Shown in pieces: positions 5,910-13,088 of a DNA stretch of 21,808 nt. The DNA comes from Sphaerochaetaceae bacterium (GTDB lineage Bacteria > Spirochaetota > Spirochaetia > Sphaerochaetales > Sphaerochaetaceae). The notes under the pieces are model-generated. The model was not told the origin of the DNA. It worked only from the letters and a program-made list of their open reading frames with translations, and ran no database searches. Both the position numbers and the translations under genes were made by a program. The stretch lies in NCBI GenBank assembly GCA_016302165.1, contig JAEDOD010000019.1, positions 1 to 21,808 on the forward strand, given 5' to 3'. The first letter of the stretch is position 1. Every line of letters begins with the position of its first letter.

Positions 5910-8204
5910 ATGGAAGCTTCCATTACTGCTCTGGACTACAAGATTCGCCTTATGGCCGGAAGAATCAAGGAACTGAGGGAGATTGAAGGCCTCACTACCT
6001 ATGAAATGGCTTCCAAGACCCAGATTTCCAGGGATGAGTACATCAAGTGTGAAAGCGGAGAGGCAGACCTTAACTTTACCTTCATCTACCGCTGTGCCCT
6101 GGCTTTGGGAGTAGATGTTACAGACATCATCGAAGGAAACAGCCCTAAGCTGAACAGAATCACCGTCACCCGTGCCGGGGAAGGCCAGGAGATCTCTGCC
6201 GCCTATGGCATGACCTACTTTAATATGGCATATTCCTTCAAGGGAAGGATTGCTGAGCCTCTCTATGTAAAGTGCAAATATGACAGCGAAAGCGAGCATA
6301 AAGACATTGAGCTAACCAGCCATGATGGCCAGGAAATGGATATCTGCATATCCGGTAAGCTTATGGTCCAGGTAGGTGAGCACAGGACAGTGCTGAATCC
6401 AGGTGATTCCTGCTACTTCGACTCCTCCATTCCCCATGGAATGATTGCTGTAGGAGGAGCGGACTGCGAATTCTATGCAATAGTACTGAACCCTACAGGA
6501 GCTGCAATTCCTGAACTGACTCCTGTGAAGTATTCACCTGTATCCAGAATTGAGGCAGAGAAGTCTGAACAGCCTGGAATCTGGCAGAAGTGGATTGATG
6601 TGGAGACCACCAAGACAGGAACTCCAGTGAAGATTGAATTCAAGAATACAGATTCCTTCAACTTCGCCTTCGACGTGGTTGATGAACTTGGAAGGACCAA
6701 GCCTGAGAAGCTTGCCATGCTCCACCTGTCAAAGGATAAGGTCGAGCGGAGGATAACCTTCTCGGATATGAAGAAGGAAAGCGCAAGGTGCGCCAACTAC
6801 TTCTCCTCACTGGGAATCAGGAAGGGAGACAAGGTCCTTCTTATCCTGAAGCGCCACTATCAGTTCTGGTATGCTATGCTGGGCCTCAACAAGCTGGGAG
6901 CGGTGGCAATCCCGGCATCCAACCAGCTTCTTTCCCACGATATTGAATATAGGATCAATGCTGCAGGAATCAGTGCTGTCATATGCACCAGCGATGGAGA
7001 AACCGCAGATGAGGTGGACAAGGCTGGAGCCAACTGTCCGACACTTATCCATAAAATAATCGTAGGAGAAGATAGGGAAGGCTGGAGAAGCTTCGACAAG
7101 GAGTATCAGCGCTACTCTTCATCTTTCCCCAGGACTCAAGACTCTCCAAAGGGTGATGACCTCTTATTGATGTTCTTCACCAGCGGAACCAGCGGATACC
7201 CGAAGATTGCAGCCCATAACCACAAATATCCCCTGGGCCACTTCCATACAGCCAGATATTGGCATATGACAGATGTGGATGGCCTCCACTTCACAATTTC
7301 CGATACAGGATGGGCCAAGGCCATGTGGGGTAAGCTCTACGGCCAGTGGCTGAACGAAAGCGCAACATTTGTCTATGACTTCGACCGCTTCCATGCCCAG
7401 GATATCATGCCTCTCTTTGCCAAGTACCAGATTACAAGCTTCTGTGCTCCTCCAACCATGCTGAGGATGATGATCAAGGAAGACCTTTCCAAATATGATT
7501 TCTCTTCTGTCCATCACATGACCACAGCTGGAGAGGCATTGAATCCTGAAGTCTACAGACAGTTCGAGAAGCTTACAGGTCTTCAGATCCATGAAGGCTT
7601 CGGCCAGAGCGAAAGCACAATGATCATCGGAAACCTTATTGGCGAAGGCCACAAGGTGGGCTCCATGGGTAAGCCTGCTCCAATCTATAAGGTTTCCCTG
7701 GTGGATGGGGACGGAAAGCCTGTGGCTCCCGGTGAGACAGGAGAAATCGTCATCGATGTCTCCTCCGGAGCTCCCTGCGGTCTCTTTACCGGATACTACA
7801 ACGATGAAGAGAAGACCAGGGAAGTGTGGCACGACGGCTTCTACCATACTGGCGACACAGCCTGGATGGATGAAGACGGATACTATTGGTATGTTGGCCG
7901 TGTGGATGATATCATCAAGAGTAGCGGATATAGAATTGGACCCTTCGAGATTGAAAGCGTCATAATGGAGCTTCCATATGTTCTGGAGTGTGGAGTTTCT
8001 GCATCTCCTGATCCTGTAAGAGGACAGATTGTAAAGGCATCCATTGTGCTCACCAAGGGCACAGAGCCTACTGAGGAGCTGAAGAAGGAGATCCAGAACT
8101 ATGTAAAGGAGCATACAGCTCCATACAAGTATCCAAGGCTTGTGGTGTTCAAGGATGAGCTTCCAAAGACCACCAGCGGTAAGATTATCCGCTCCAAGCT
8201 CTAG
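5910..8204 (+). CDS. XRE-HTH / cupin / medium-chain acyl-CoA synthetase fusion protein
   Basis: A 764-residue protein in three parts. Residues about 16-75 are an XRE-type helix-turn-helix (RIKELREIEGLTTYEMASK then IKCESGE). Residues about 138-195 are a cupin (GKLMVQVGEHRTVLNPGDS, IPHGM). From about 225 to the end is an AMP-forming acyl-CoA synthetase: P-loop TSGTSGYPK (424-432), GFGQSES (563-569), HTGD (646-649), GRVDD (663-667) and catalytic Lys758 in PKTTSGK. WAKAMWGKLYGQW and FDRFHAQD resemble ACSM-type enzymes, including an archaeal one reported to prefer 2-methylbutyrate. It would convert a short or branched acid, ATP and CoA to acyl-CoA. The start at 5910 has GGAGG five nt upstream. In-frame codons from 5799 lie inside the T-box and are not coding. 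Substrate is inferred. Confidence 0.88.
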   Translation: MEASITALDYKIRLMAGRIKELREIEGLTTYEMASKTQISRDEYIKCESGEADLNFTFIYRCALALGVDVTDIIEGNSPKLNRITVTRAGEGQEISAAYGMTYFNMAYSFKGRIAEPLYVKCKYDSESEHKDIELTSHDGQEMDICISGKLMVQVGEHRTVLNPGDSCYFDSSIPHGMIAVGGADCEFYAIVLNPTGAAIPELTPVKYSPVSRIEAEKSEQPGIWQKWIDVETTKTGTPVKIEFKNTDSFNFAFDVVDELGRTKPEKLAMLHLSKDKVERRITFSDMKKESARCANYFSSLGIRKGDKVLLILKRHYQFWYAMLGLNKLGAVAIPASNQLLSHDIEYRINAAGISAVICTSDGETADEVDKAGANCPTLIHKIIVGEDREGWRSFDKEYQRYSSSFPRTQDSPKGDDLLLMFFTSGTSGYPKIAAHNHKYPLGHFHTARYWHMTDVDGLHFTISDTGWAKAMWGKLYGQWLNESATFVYDFDRFHAQDIMPLFAKYQITSFCAPPTMLRMMIKEDLSKYDFSSVHHMTTAGEALNPEVYRQFEKLTGLQIHEGFGQSESTMIIGNLIGEGHKVGSMGKPAPIYKVSLVDGDGKPVAPGETGEIVIDVSSGAPCGLFTGYYNDEEKTREVWHDGFYHTGDTAWMDEDGYYWYVGRVDDIIKSSGYRIGPFEIESVIMELPYVLECGVSASPDPVRGQIVKASIVLTKGTEPTEELKKEIQNYVKEHTAPYKYPRLVVFKDELPKTTSGKIIRSKL

Positions 8205-8212
8205 GAGGAGGA

Positions 8213-8605
8213 ATGAAGATAACTGTTATAGACGGCCAGGGTGGCAATATCGGAAAGCGTATAGTGGAAGAGATCAAGGGAAGAAGAAGTGATGTCTTCA
8301 TAACTGCCATCGGCACCAATAGCGCAGCCACCTCAGCCATGATGAAGGGTGGGGCAGACCAGGGGGCTACAGGAGAGAATCCTGTAGTTCTTTCCATGAG
8401 GGACGCTGATGTGGTCATAGGTCCCATAGGAATTATCCTTGCCGACAGCATGCTGGGAGAGATCACTCCACGTATGGCTGAGGCTGTAGGAGCCTCCAGG
8501 GCCAGAAAGATATTGATTCCCATAAACCGCTGCGTAACGGTGGCAGGAGTGGATGAAGCTTTGACCCTTTCAGAATACATAAAGCTGGCAGTAGACAAAA
8601 TCTAG
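8213..8605 (+). CDS. DUF3842 family protein
   Basis: A 130-residue protein that begins with a Rossmann-like glycine loop, ITVIDGQGGNIGKRIVEEI. Further conserved stretches are TNSAATSAMMKGGADQGATGENPV (residues about 44-67) and an I-D/N-R-C segment, PINRCVTVAG (about 103-112). These match the uncharacterised DUF3842 family found in clostridia and some spirochaetes. AGGAGGAGG precedes the ATG, only 8 nt after the synthetase stop, so it shares the T-box-controlled transcript. A nucleotide- or cofactor-binding role is suggested by the loop only. No function is known to me. Confidence 0.8.
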   Translation: MKITVIDGQGGNIGKRIVEEIKGRRSDVFITAIGTNSAATSAMMKGGADQGATGENPVVLSMRDADVVIGPIGIILADSMLGEITPRMAEAVGASRARKILIPINRCVTVAGVDEALTLSEYIKLAVDKI

Positions 8606-8610
8606 AATAT

Positions 8611-8647
8611 GGGCTTCGGCAAACACCATTGTCTGAAGCCCGATTTT
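8611..8647 (+). terminator. Terminator after the synthetase-DUF3842 operon
   Basis: GGGCTTC (8611-8617) pairs with GAAGCCC (8635-8641), extended by a G-U and a G-C pair, and is followed by GATTTTCT. It ends the T-box transcript. The -35 hexamer of the next operon is embedded in its 3-prime arm. Confidence 0.8.
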
Positions 8648-8657
8648 CTGCTTTAAT
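8629..8657 (+). promoter_or_regulatory. Probable promoter of the metal-transport operon
   Basis: TTGTCT (8629-8634) and TTTAAT (8652-8657) are spaced by exactly 17 nt. The predicted start near 8664 coincides with the first base of the first leader hairpin. The overlap with the preceding terminator is compact but workable. Confidence 0.5.
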
Positions 8658-8663
8658 GGATAT

Positions 8664-8728
8664 GGATCACGAAGATCCAAGGGAGAGAAGAGTTCTCTCC
8701 ACCTGAGTTTCAGGCCAGCCACGAAGGC
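8664..8728 (+). promoter_or_regulatory. Structured leader with four hairpins upstream of the metal transporter
   Basis: Four consecutive inverted repeats lie in 65 nt: GGATC-ACGAA-GATCC (8664-8678), GGAGAGAA-GAG-TTCTCTCC (8682-8700), CCTGA-GTT-TCAGG (8702-8714) and GCC-ACGAA-GGC (8718-8728). The first and last hairpins carry the same loop, ACGAA, closed by C-G. No T-run follows, so none is a terminator. The element could be a cis-acting RNA or tandem operators. I cannot match it to a known riboswitch. Confidence 0.55.
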
Positions 8729-8748
8729 ATAGAAATTGAGAGGCAGTT

Positions 8749-9360
8749 ATGGATACTCTCCTTCGGCTTTCATCCGTTACGGCTGGATATGGCGATAAAG
8801 CAGTAATTTCAGATTTCTCCCTTACTGTAAATAAGGGGGACCACATACTTCTTCTCGGGCCCAACGGCTCGGGAAAGACAACACTTTTCAGGCTTATCCT
8901 TGGAATCATTCCTCCAATGAAGGGAAAGGTTGAATATCCCTTGGGAAGGAATATCTCCTACGCTAGGCAGGATCCTCCATCCTCTCCCTTTCCAATCAGC
9001 GTGGAGGAAGTGGTGATGATGGGACTTTGGAAAAGCTCTCGAGACAAGGAGTCTGCCGTTACCGAAGCTCTTGCCATGACCGATGCGCTAAGCCTAAGAA
9101 AGCGGCTTTTCCATTCCCTTTCCGGTGGAGAGAGACAGAGGGTGAGCTTGGCCCGTTGCCTGGCCCAGGATTCTCCACTGATTCTTCTTGATGAACCTTC
9201 CTCATTCCTGGATAGGGAAAGCAGGGATAGCTTCATCTCCCTTATGGAGCGGATTGCCCGTCCTGAAAGAGCCATAATCGCCATTACCCACGACAGCTCT
9301 GTCATAGAGGGGCTGGGATGGAGGAAGGTTGAACTGGAAAGGAGGGGATACAATGGATAG
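8749..9360 (+). CDS. znuC: Zinc/manganese-type ABC transporter ATPase (ZnuC-like)
   Basis: A 203-residue ABC ATPase. Walker A is GPNGSGKTT (residues 37-45), followed by the signature LSGGERQRVSLAR, Walker B LILLDEPSSFLD and the H-switch ITHDSS. ISYARQDPPSSPFPISVEEVVMMGLW between them resembles the Q-loop region of Zn/Mn ATPases of the ZnuC/MntB group. At 203 residues it is shorter than E. coli ZnuC (251) and lacks a C-terminal extension. GAGAGG lies 5 nt before the ATG. The last 8 nt overlap the permease start, and the genes are coupled. Metal identity is inferred from family and neighbours only. Confidence 0.85.
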   Translation: MDTLLRLSSVTAGYGDKAVISDFSLTVNKGDHILLLGPNGSGKTTLFRLILGIIPPMKGKVEYPLGRNISYARQDPPSSPFPISVEEVVMMGLWKSSRDKESAVTEALAMTDALSLRKRLFHSLSGGERQRVSLARCLAQDSPLILLDEPSSFLDRESRDSFISLMERIARPERAIIAITHDSSVIEGLGWRKVELERRGYNG

Positions 9361-10177
9361 AGTCCTGATGCTCCTTTCCCTGAAGCCAATACTCTACGGC
9401 CTGGTGGGCATGTTGATTTCAGGTACAGTCTTTCCTATCTGCGGAGTAATAATCGTAAGAAATAATCTTATGCCCATGCGCTATATGCTTATGCATGGAG
9501 TGATTCTTGGAGGAATAATCTCCGTATCCTTCTCCCTTCCTCTTCTTCCTGTGACCATTGCCCTGTGTGTACTTCTGGTCCTCATTATGGTCCATATGGG
9601 AAAGGAAGGCTCATTGGGCTCCTCCTCCACAGCCATGATGGTGGCTACCATGGCCCTGGCCTCCCTTTTCTCCCATATTTCCGGTGTTCCTGCAAAGGAT
9701 ACGCTGGAAGTGCTTTGGGGAAGTCCATTTGCTTTGACGCTTTCGGATCTCTTCATCCTTTTCTTTCTGGCCATAGCCACTCTTCTCTACATCCTCATAT
9801 TCTTCCGTCCCCTTTCCATGATCTTCTTCGACAGGGAAGTTGCCATGAGCATGGGTGTGAAGGTGGAACGCCATAACTTGGTCATGCTCCTTCTTACAGC
9901 CCTGGTGGTATCTGTGGCAATGAAGATGGTGGGGGCACTATTAATAGATACTCTTGTGATTCTTCCTGTAATAGGAGCCGGAAAAAGGGCCAAGGGACTG
10001 AAGGACCTTTTCCTCCGCTCCACATTTACTGGCTTCATCCTTTCCCTTTCAGGATATTTCATTTCCCTTTACCTGAATCTTCCAACCAGTGGAGTCCTGG
10101 CTATCATCAGCGTGGGAATCTATGCCCTGGAATCAATCATTGCGTCAATTACAAATAGGAGAAAAATAAAATGCTAA
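9353..10177 (+). CDS. znuB: Metal ABC transporter permease (ZnuB-like, ABC-3 family)
   Basis: A 274-residue ABC-3 family permease with about eight to nine hydrophobic segments. Family stretches include VIIVRNNLMPMRYMLMHGVILGG near the N-terminus, FFDREVAMSMGVKVERHNLVMLLLTALVVSVAMKMVGALLIDTLVILPVIGA in the middle and TSGVLAIISVGIYAL near the end. The central one is the usual D-x-E-x-A-x-x-x-G loop plus the VGxLL membrane segment. I chose ATG 9353 because AAGGAGGGG lies 6-8 nt upstream. A TTG 24 nt earlier is in frame but lacks its own site. It forms the membrane channel with the ZnuC-like ATPase. Confidence 0.87.
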   Translation: MDRVLMLLSLKPILYGLVGMLISGTVFPICGVIIVRNNLMPMRYMLMHGVILGGIISVSFSLPLLPVTIALCVLLVLIMVHMGKEGSLGSSSTAMMVATMALASLFSHISGVPAKDTLEVLWGSPFALTLSDLFILFFLAIATLLYILIFFRPLSMIFFDREVAMSMGVKVERHNLVMLLLTALVVSVAMKMVGALLIDTLVILPVIGAGKRAKGLKDLFLRSTFTGFILSLSGYFISLYLNLPTSGVLAIISVGIYALESIIASITNRRKIKC

Positions 10178-10941
10178 GGAAAATTGTAGTGCTGCTGCTT
10201 TCCCTTCTCTCCCTTACAGCCATCTTTGCAGAAGGGGTTGTAGAGGAGACTTCAACCCCTAGGTATGTGGCTTCCACCAGCTGGGTGGCCGCCATTGCTG
10301 AAATTGCAGGCCTTGACGGAGTGGATACCGTTGCGCCAGCCGATCTTAAGCATCCTCCAGAGTATGAAATAACTCCAATGGATGTGGCAAAGGTTGCCAA
10401 GGCTGAGATCTTCATGTATGGAGGCTATGAAGCCATGATGAAGACCATTGCAGAGGCTGCTGAAGTGAAGGAGGAGTGCAAGGTCCAGGTCAGGACCACC
10501 AACACCCTTTCCAATCTTACCCTTCAGGTGGAGAAGATTTCAAAGAAGGCTGGAACTGAGGCTGAAGCAAAGAAGAGGCTAGGTGAGTTTGAAGCCCTTT
10601 TCCAGGATGCAAGAGCTAAAATCAAGGAAAACGGCCTTGACCAGATTAAAGTCTGGGCAAATTCAAATCAGGCTGAATTCTGCAATGATCTAGGTCTGAA
10701 TGTGGTGGATACCTTCGGACCAGGCCCTCTCTCTTCAGATGAGCTATTGGAGGCAAAGGAAGCTGGATACGATCTTATCATAGACAACTACCACGCTGTG
10801 GTGACTTCACCTCTTTCTGAAATCGTTCCTTCCACTCCAATCCTCATCTTCACCAATTTCCCTTCATCACTGGAAAAGGATGCACTCTATAAGGTAATAT
10901 CCGGGAATCTGGAGATGCTTTGGAATGCTTTCGGAATCTAA
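10171..10941 (+). CDS. Divergent metal-binding protein of the ZnuA/TroA class
   Basis: A 256-residue exported protein with a signal peptide (MLRKIVVLLLSLLSLTAIFA, cut after about residue 20) and no lipobox cysteine. STSWVAAIAEIAGLD, LKHPPEYEITPMDVAKVAKAEIFMYGGYE and the C-terminal YDLIIDNYHAVV keep the TroA-like order, and H61 corresponds to the usual first ligand in the HxxEYEPTP segment. The rest is unusual. Only two histidines exist (61 and 208), the histidine-rich loop is absent, and there is no HxWLDP motif (around residues 107-120 it reads VRTTNTLSNLTLQ). Position after znuCB supports the role, but the metal may not be zinc. It overlaps znuB by 7 nt. Confidence 0.75.
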   Translation: MLRKIVVLLLSLLSLTAIFAEGVVEETSTPRYVASTSWVAAIAEIAGLDGVDTVAPADLKHPPEYEITPMDVAKVAKAEIFMYGGYEAMMKTIAEAAEVKEECKVQVRTTNTLSNLTLQVEKISKKAGTEAEAKKRLGEFEALFQDARAKIKENGLDQIKVWANSNQAEFCNDLGLNVVDTFGPGPLSSDELLEAKEAGYDLIIDNYHAVVTSPLSEIVPSTPILIFTNFPSSLEKDALYKVISGNLEMLWNAFGI

Positions 10942-11482
10942 CGATAACTACTGTATAAGGGAATTCCACCCTTCCGATAAGGATGCTGTCCTGGCCATTT
11001 GGCGTCAGGGCAGATCTTTTCTTTCTGAAAATGGAGTAAACCAATGGCAGAAGGGGGATTATCCTGGGGAGGAGGAATTCTTGATTGACAGTGCCAGAGA
11101 AAGGGGAAGAGCTGTAGTGAAGGATGGAGAGGTCGTTGGAGCCTTTGCCTTCACCCTTACTCCTGAGCTTTCCTACTCCTCCCTTTCCGGATCATGGGAC
11201 ACAGAGGAAGGGGAATACCTTACTCTCCACCGTACAGCTGTAAGGGAGGATAGAAGAGGGGAAGGAATCATGGGCGCCATCCTTTCCTTCGCTCTTGTCT
11301 TGGCCCGGGACAATGGAAAGAGAAGCGTTAGGGTAGACACCCATCAGGATAACGCTTCCATGAGGAAGGCCTTGGAGAAGAATGGGTTTCTCTATAAAGG
11401 TGAACTAACGCTTCTGGAAGGCTCCGAGAAGGGTGATATGAGGCTTGGTTATGAGAAGATGGCTGATATTTACAATATTTAG
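10925..11482 (+). CDS. GNAT family N-acetyltransferase
   Basis: A 185-residue GNAT protein. IREFHPSDKDAVLAIW is the usual beta1-alpha1 start, and YLTLHRTAVREDRRGEGIMGAILSFALVLARDNG contains the acetyl-CoA-binding R/Q-x-x-G-x-G/A loop (RRGEGI). VDTHQDNASMRKALEKNGFLYKGEL is the typical beta5-alpha4 end. It overlaps the metal-binding protein gene by 17 nt and so is probably the last gene of that operon, although a link to metal transport is not obvious. The acceptor substrate is unknown. Confidence 0.82.
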   Translation: MLSESNDNYCIREFHPSDKDAVLAIWRQGRSFLSENGVNQWQKGDYPGEEEFLIDSARERGRAVVKDGEVVGAFAFTLTPELSYSSLSGSWDTEEGEYLTLHRTAVREDRRGEGIMGAILSFALVLARDNGKRSVRVDTHQDNASMRKALEKNGFLYKGELTLLEGSEKGDMRLGYEKMADIYNI

Positions 11483-11558
11483 ATTGTCTTGAAACTTGTA
11501 TGGTTCGGTGAATTTGTGAGAAAATCAAATAGAATCCTTAATTTTGGTGGAGTTCCAA

Positions 11559-13034
11559 ATGCTTGATAAGAATAACCAATACGCAAAGATCAAGTTCAAG
11601 ATTGATACAGAGGTCATGAGACATCTCTTCGAAGGTACCCTGGTGAGAGATGCAGACAGGATCCCTATCGACATCGTTCCCAGTCATAGAGTCCCTTCAA
11701 GGTGCTGCATCTATAAGGAAAGGGCTGTGGTCAGGTATCGTATCATGGCTTTGGCTGGATACACTCTTGAGACAGACGATGATGAATACAGGACACTCTC
11801 TTCCTTTATGGAGGAAGCCATGGAGGAGGATAAGCCGAAGCTTCCTCTCTTCACAACAATTGCTGTAGGCTGCTCATCCTGTCCAAAGTCAAAGTATCAG
11901 GTGTCGGATGCATGTCGCAGCTGTTTTGCCCGCCCTTGCTCCACCAACTGTCCAAAGGATGCCATCGAATATGTGGGAGGCAAGGCTCACATCAATGAAG
12001 ACAAGTGCATCAAGTGCGGAAAGTGCATGGAGCGCTGTCCATTCCATGCCATTGTACACAACTGTGTTCCTTGTGAAGATTCCTGTCCTGTTGGAGCTGT
12101 AAAGCAGAACGAGCATGGTATTTCTGAAATCAATTCCGACAAGTGTATCGGATGCGGACGCTGTCTCCGCTCCTGTCCATTTGGCGCCATCGCCAGACGT
12201 AGCGGTCTTCTTCCGGTGGGAAAGATGCTTTTGAAGGGAGAGAAGGTCGTAGCTATGATAGCTCCAGCCATCGAAGGTCAGTTTGAAGGCAACCTGGAGC
12301 AGATCAAGAAGGCAATCAAGGCTGTAGGATTTACAGAGGTGGTGGAGGTTGCAGAAGGAGCCAAGATTACAGCTGAAAGGGAAGCCAAGGAGCTTATGGA
12401 GAAGAAGGAGAAGGGAGAAGGATATCTTGCAACATCCTGCTGCCCTGCCTGGTTCAGTCTTGTAGACAAGCACATTCCTGCAATCAGGGACCATATCTCC
12501 ACAACTCTCTCACCTATGGGTTATACAGCCCAGATCTGCAAGGAAAGGTTCCCTGGATACAAGGTGGTCTTCATCGGTCCATGTGTAGCAAAGAGATATG
12601 AAGCTGCAACAAAGTATCCTGAGCTTATCGACAGAGTGCTCTCCTATGGAGAACTGGCTTCAATCTTCGTTGCCAAAGGCGTCAACGTGGCCGATATGCC
12701 TAAGGATTATGAAGATGATGATGTGTGCAGAGCCATCGACGACTGCAGAGACTTCGCTGTTTCAGGTGGAGTTGCAGAGTGTGTGCTCTCCCGTGTAGAT
12801 GACAGGTCCAAGTATAAGGTCATGAGCATCAACGGTCTGGACAGCAAGGTAGTAAGGCAGATAAAGCTGTGGCCTAAGCTTAAGCCGGACGCTGACCTTG
12901 TGGAGATCATGAGCTGCTTTGGCGGCTGTGTGGCTGGTCCTGGAAACTTCAATCCCGTCTCCTCTGCCCTTAAGATCAGGCAGGCAGAGAAGAAGGCAAG
13001 ACACGAGGCCTGGGAAAAGAAGGATAAAGAGTAA
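11559..13034 (+). CDS. Monomeric [FeFe]-hydrogenase-like protein (group B type)
   Basis: A 491-residue iron-sulfur protein with a complete set of H-cluster cysteine motifs: TSCCP (292-296), GPCVAK (340-345) and EIMSCFGGCVAGPG (449-462). These are the L1-L3 positions of [FeFe]-hydrogenases. The GPC and GPG variants differ from the MPC and GGG of classical HydA and point to the group B type. Upstream lie ferredoxin-like clusters, CIKCGKCMERC (150-160) and CIGCGRCLRSC (196-206), plus the extra CRSCFARPCSTNC (119-131) and CVPCEDSC (169-176), giving up to four [4Fe-4S] sites. GGTGGAG lies 6 nt before ATG 11559. It probably exchanges electrons between ferredoxin and H2, or senses redox state. It is monocistronic, and HydEFG maturases are not in the window. 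Confidence 0.88.
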   Translation: MLDKNNQYAKIKFKIDTEVMRHLFEGTLVRDADRIPIDIVPSHRVPSRCCIYKERAVVRYRIMALAGYTLETDDDEYRTLSSFMEEAMEEDKPKLPLFTTIAVGCSSCPKSKYQVSDACRSCFARPCSTNCPKDAIEYVGGKAHINEDKCIKCGKCMERCPFHAIVHNCVPCEDSCPVGAVKQNEHGISEINSDKCIGCGRCLRSCPFGAIARRSGLLPVGKMLLKGEKVVAMIAPAIEGQFEGNLEQIKKAIKAVGFTEVVEVAEGAKITAEREAKELMEKKEKGEGYLATSCCPAWFSLVDKHIPAIRDHISTTLSPMGYTAQICKERFPGYKVVFIGPCVAKRYEAATKYPELIDRVLSYGELASIFVAKGVNVADMPKDYEDDDVCRAIDDCRDFAVSGGVAECVLSRVDDRSKYKVMSINGLDSKVVRQIKLWPKLKPDADLVEIMSCFGGCVAGPGNFNPVSSALKIRQAEKKARHEAWEKKDKE

Positions 13035-13055
13035 GGCGAAAGCTGGTTTTAGAAG

Positions 13056-13088
13056 AGAGGGCAGTCCTAGAGATTGCCCTCTACTTTT
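13056..13088. terminator. Bidirectional terminator between hydrogenase and metallophosphoesterase genes
   Basis: AGAGGGCA (13056-13063) and TGCCCTCT (13075-13082) form an 8-bp stem with an 11-nt loop, followed on the plus strand by ACTTTTCTG. The minus-strand TAG stop of the metallophosphoesterase (13069-13067) lies inside the loop, so its last codons run through the stem. On the minus strand the T tract is weaker. Confidence 0.75.

Noticed and set aside
7164..8114. Long open frame (about 316 codons) antisense to the acyl-CoA synthetase
   Set aside because: It lies wholly inside a gene with intact catalytic motifs, lacks a ribosome site and its product has no recognisable domain. It is a codon-bias shadow.
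8664..8728. Guanidine-II (mini-ykkC) riboswitch
   Set aside because: That class has two hairpins with ACGR tetraloops. Here the loops are five nt (ACGAA), two other hairpins lie between, and the downstream genes are metal transport, not guanidine export.
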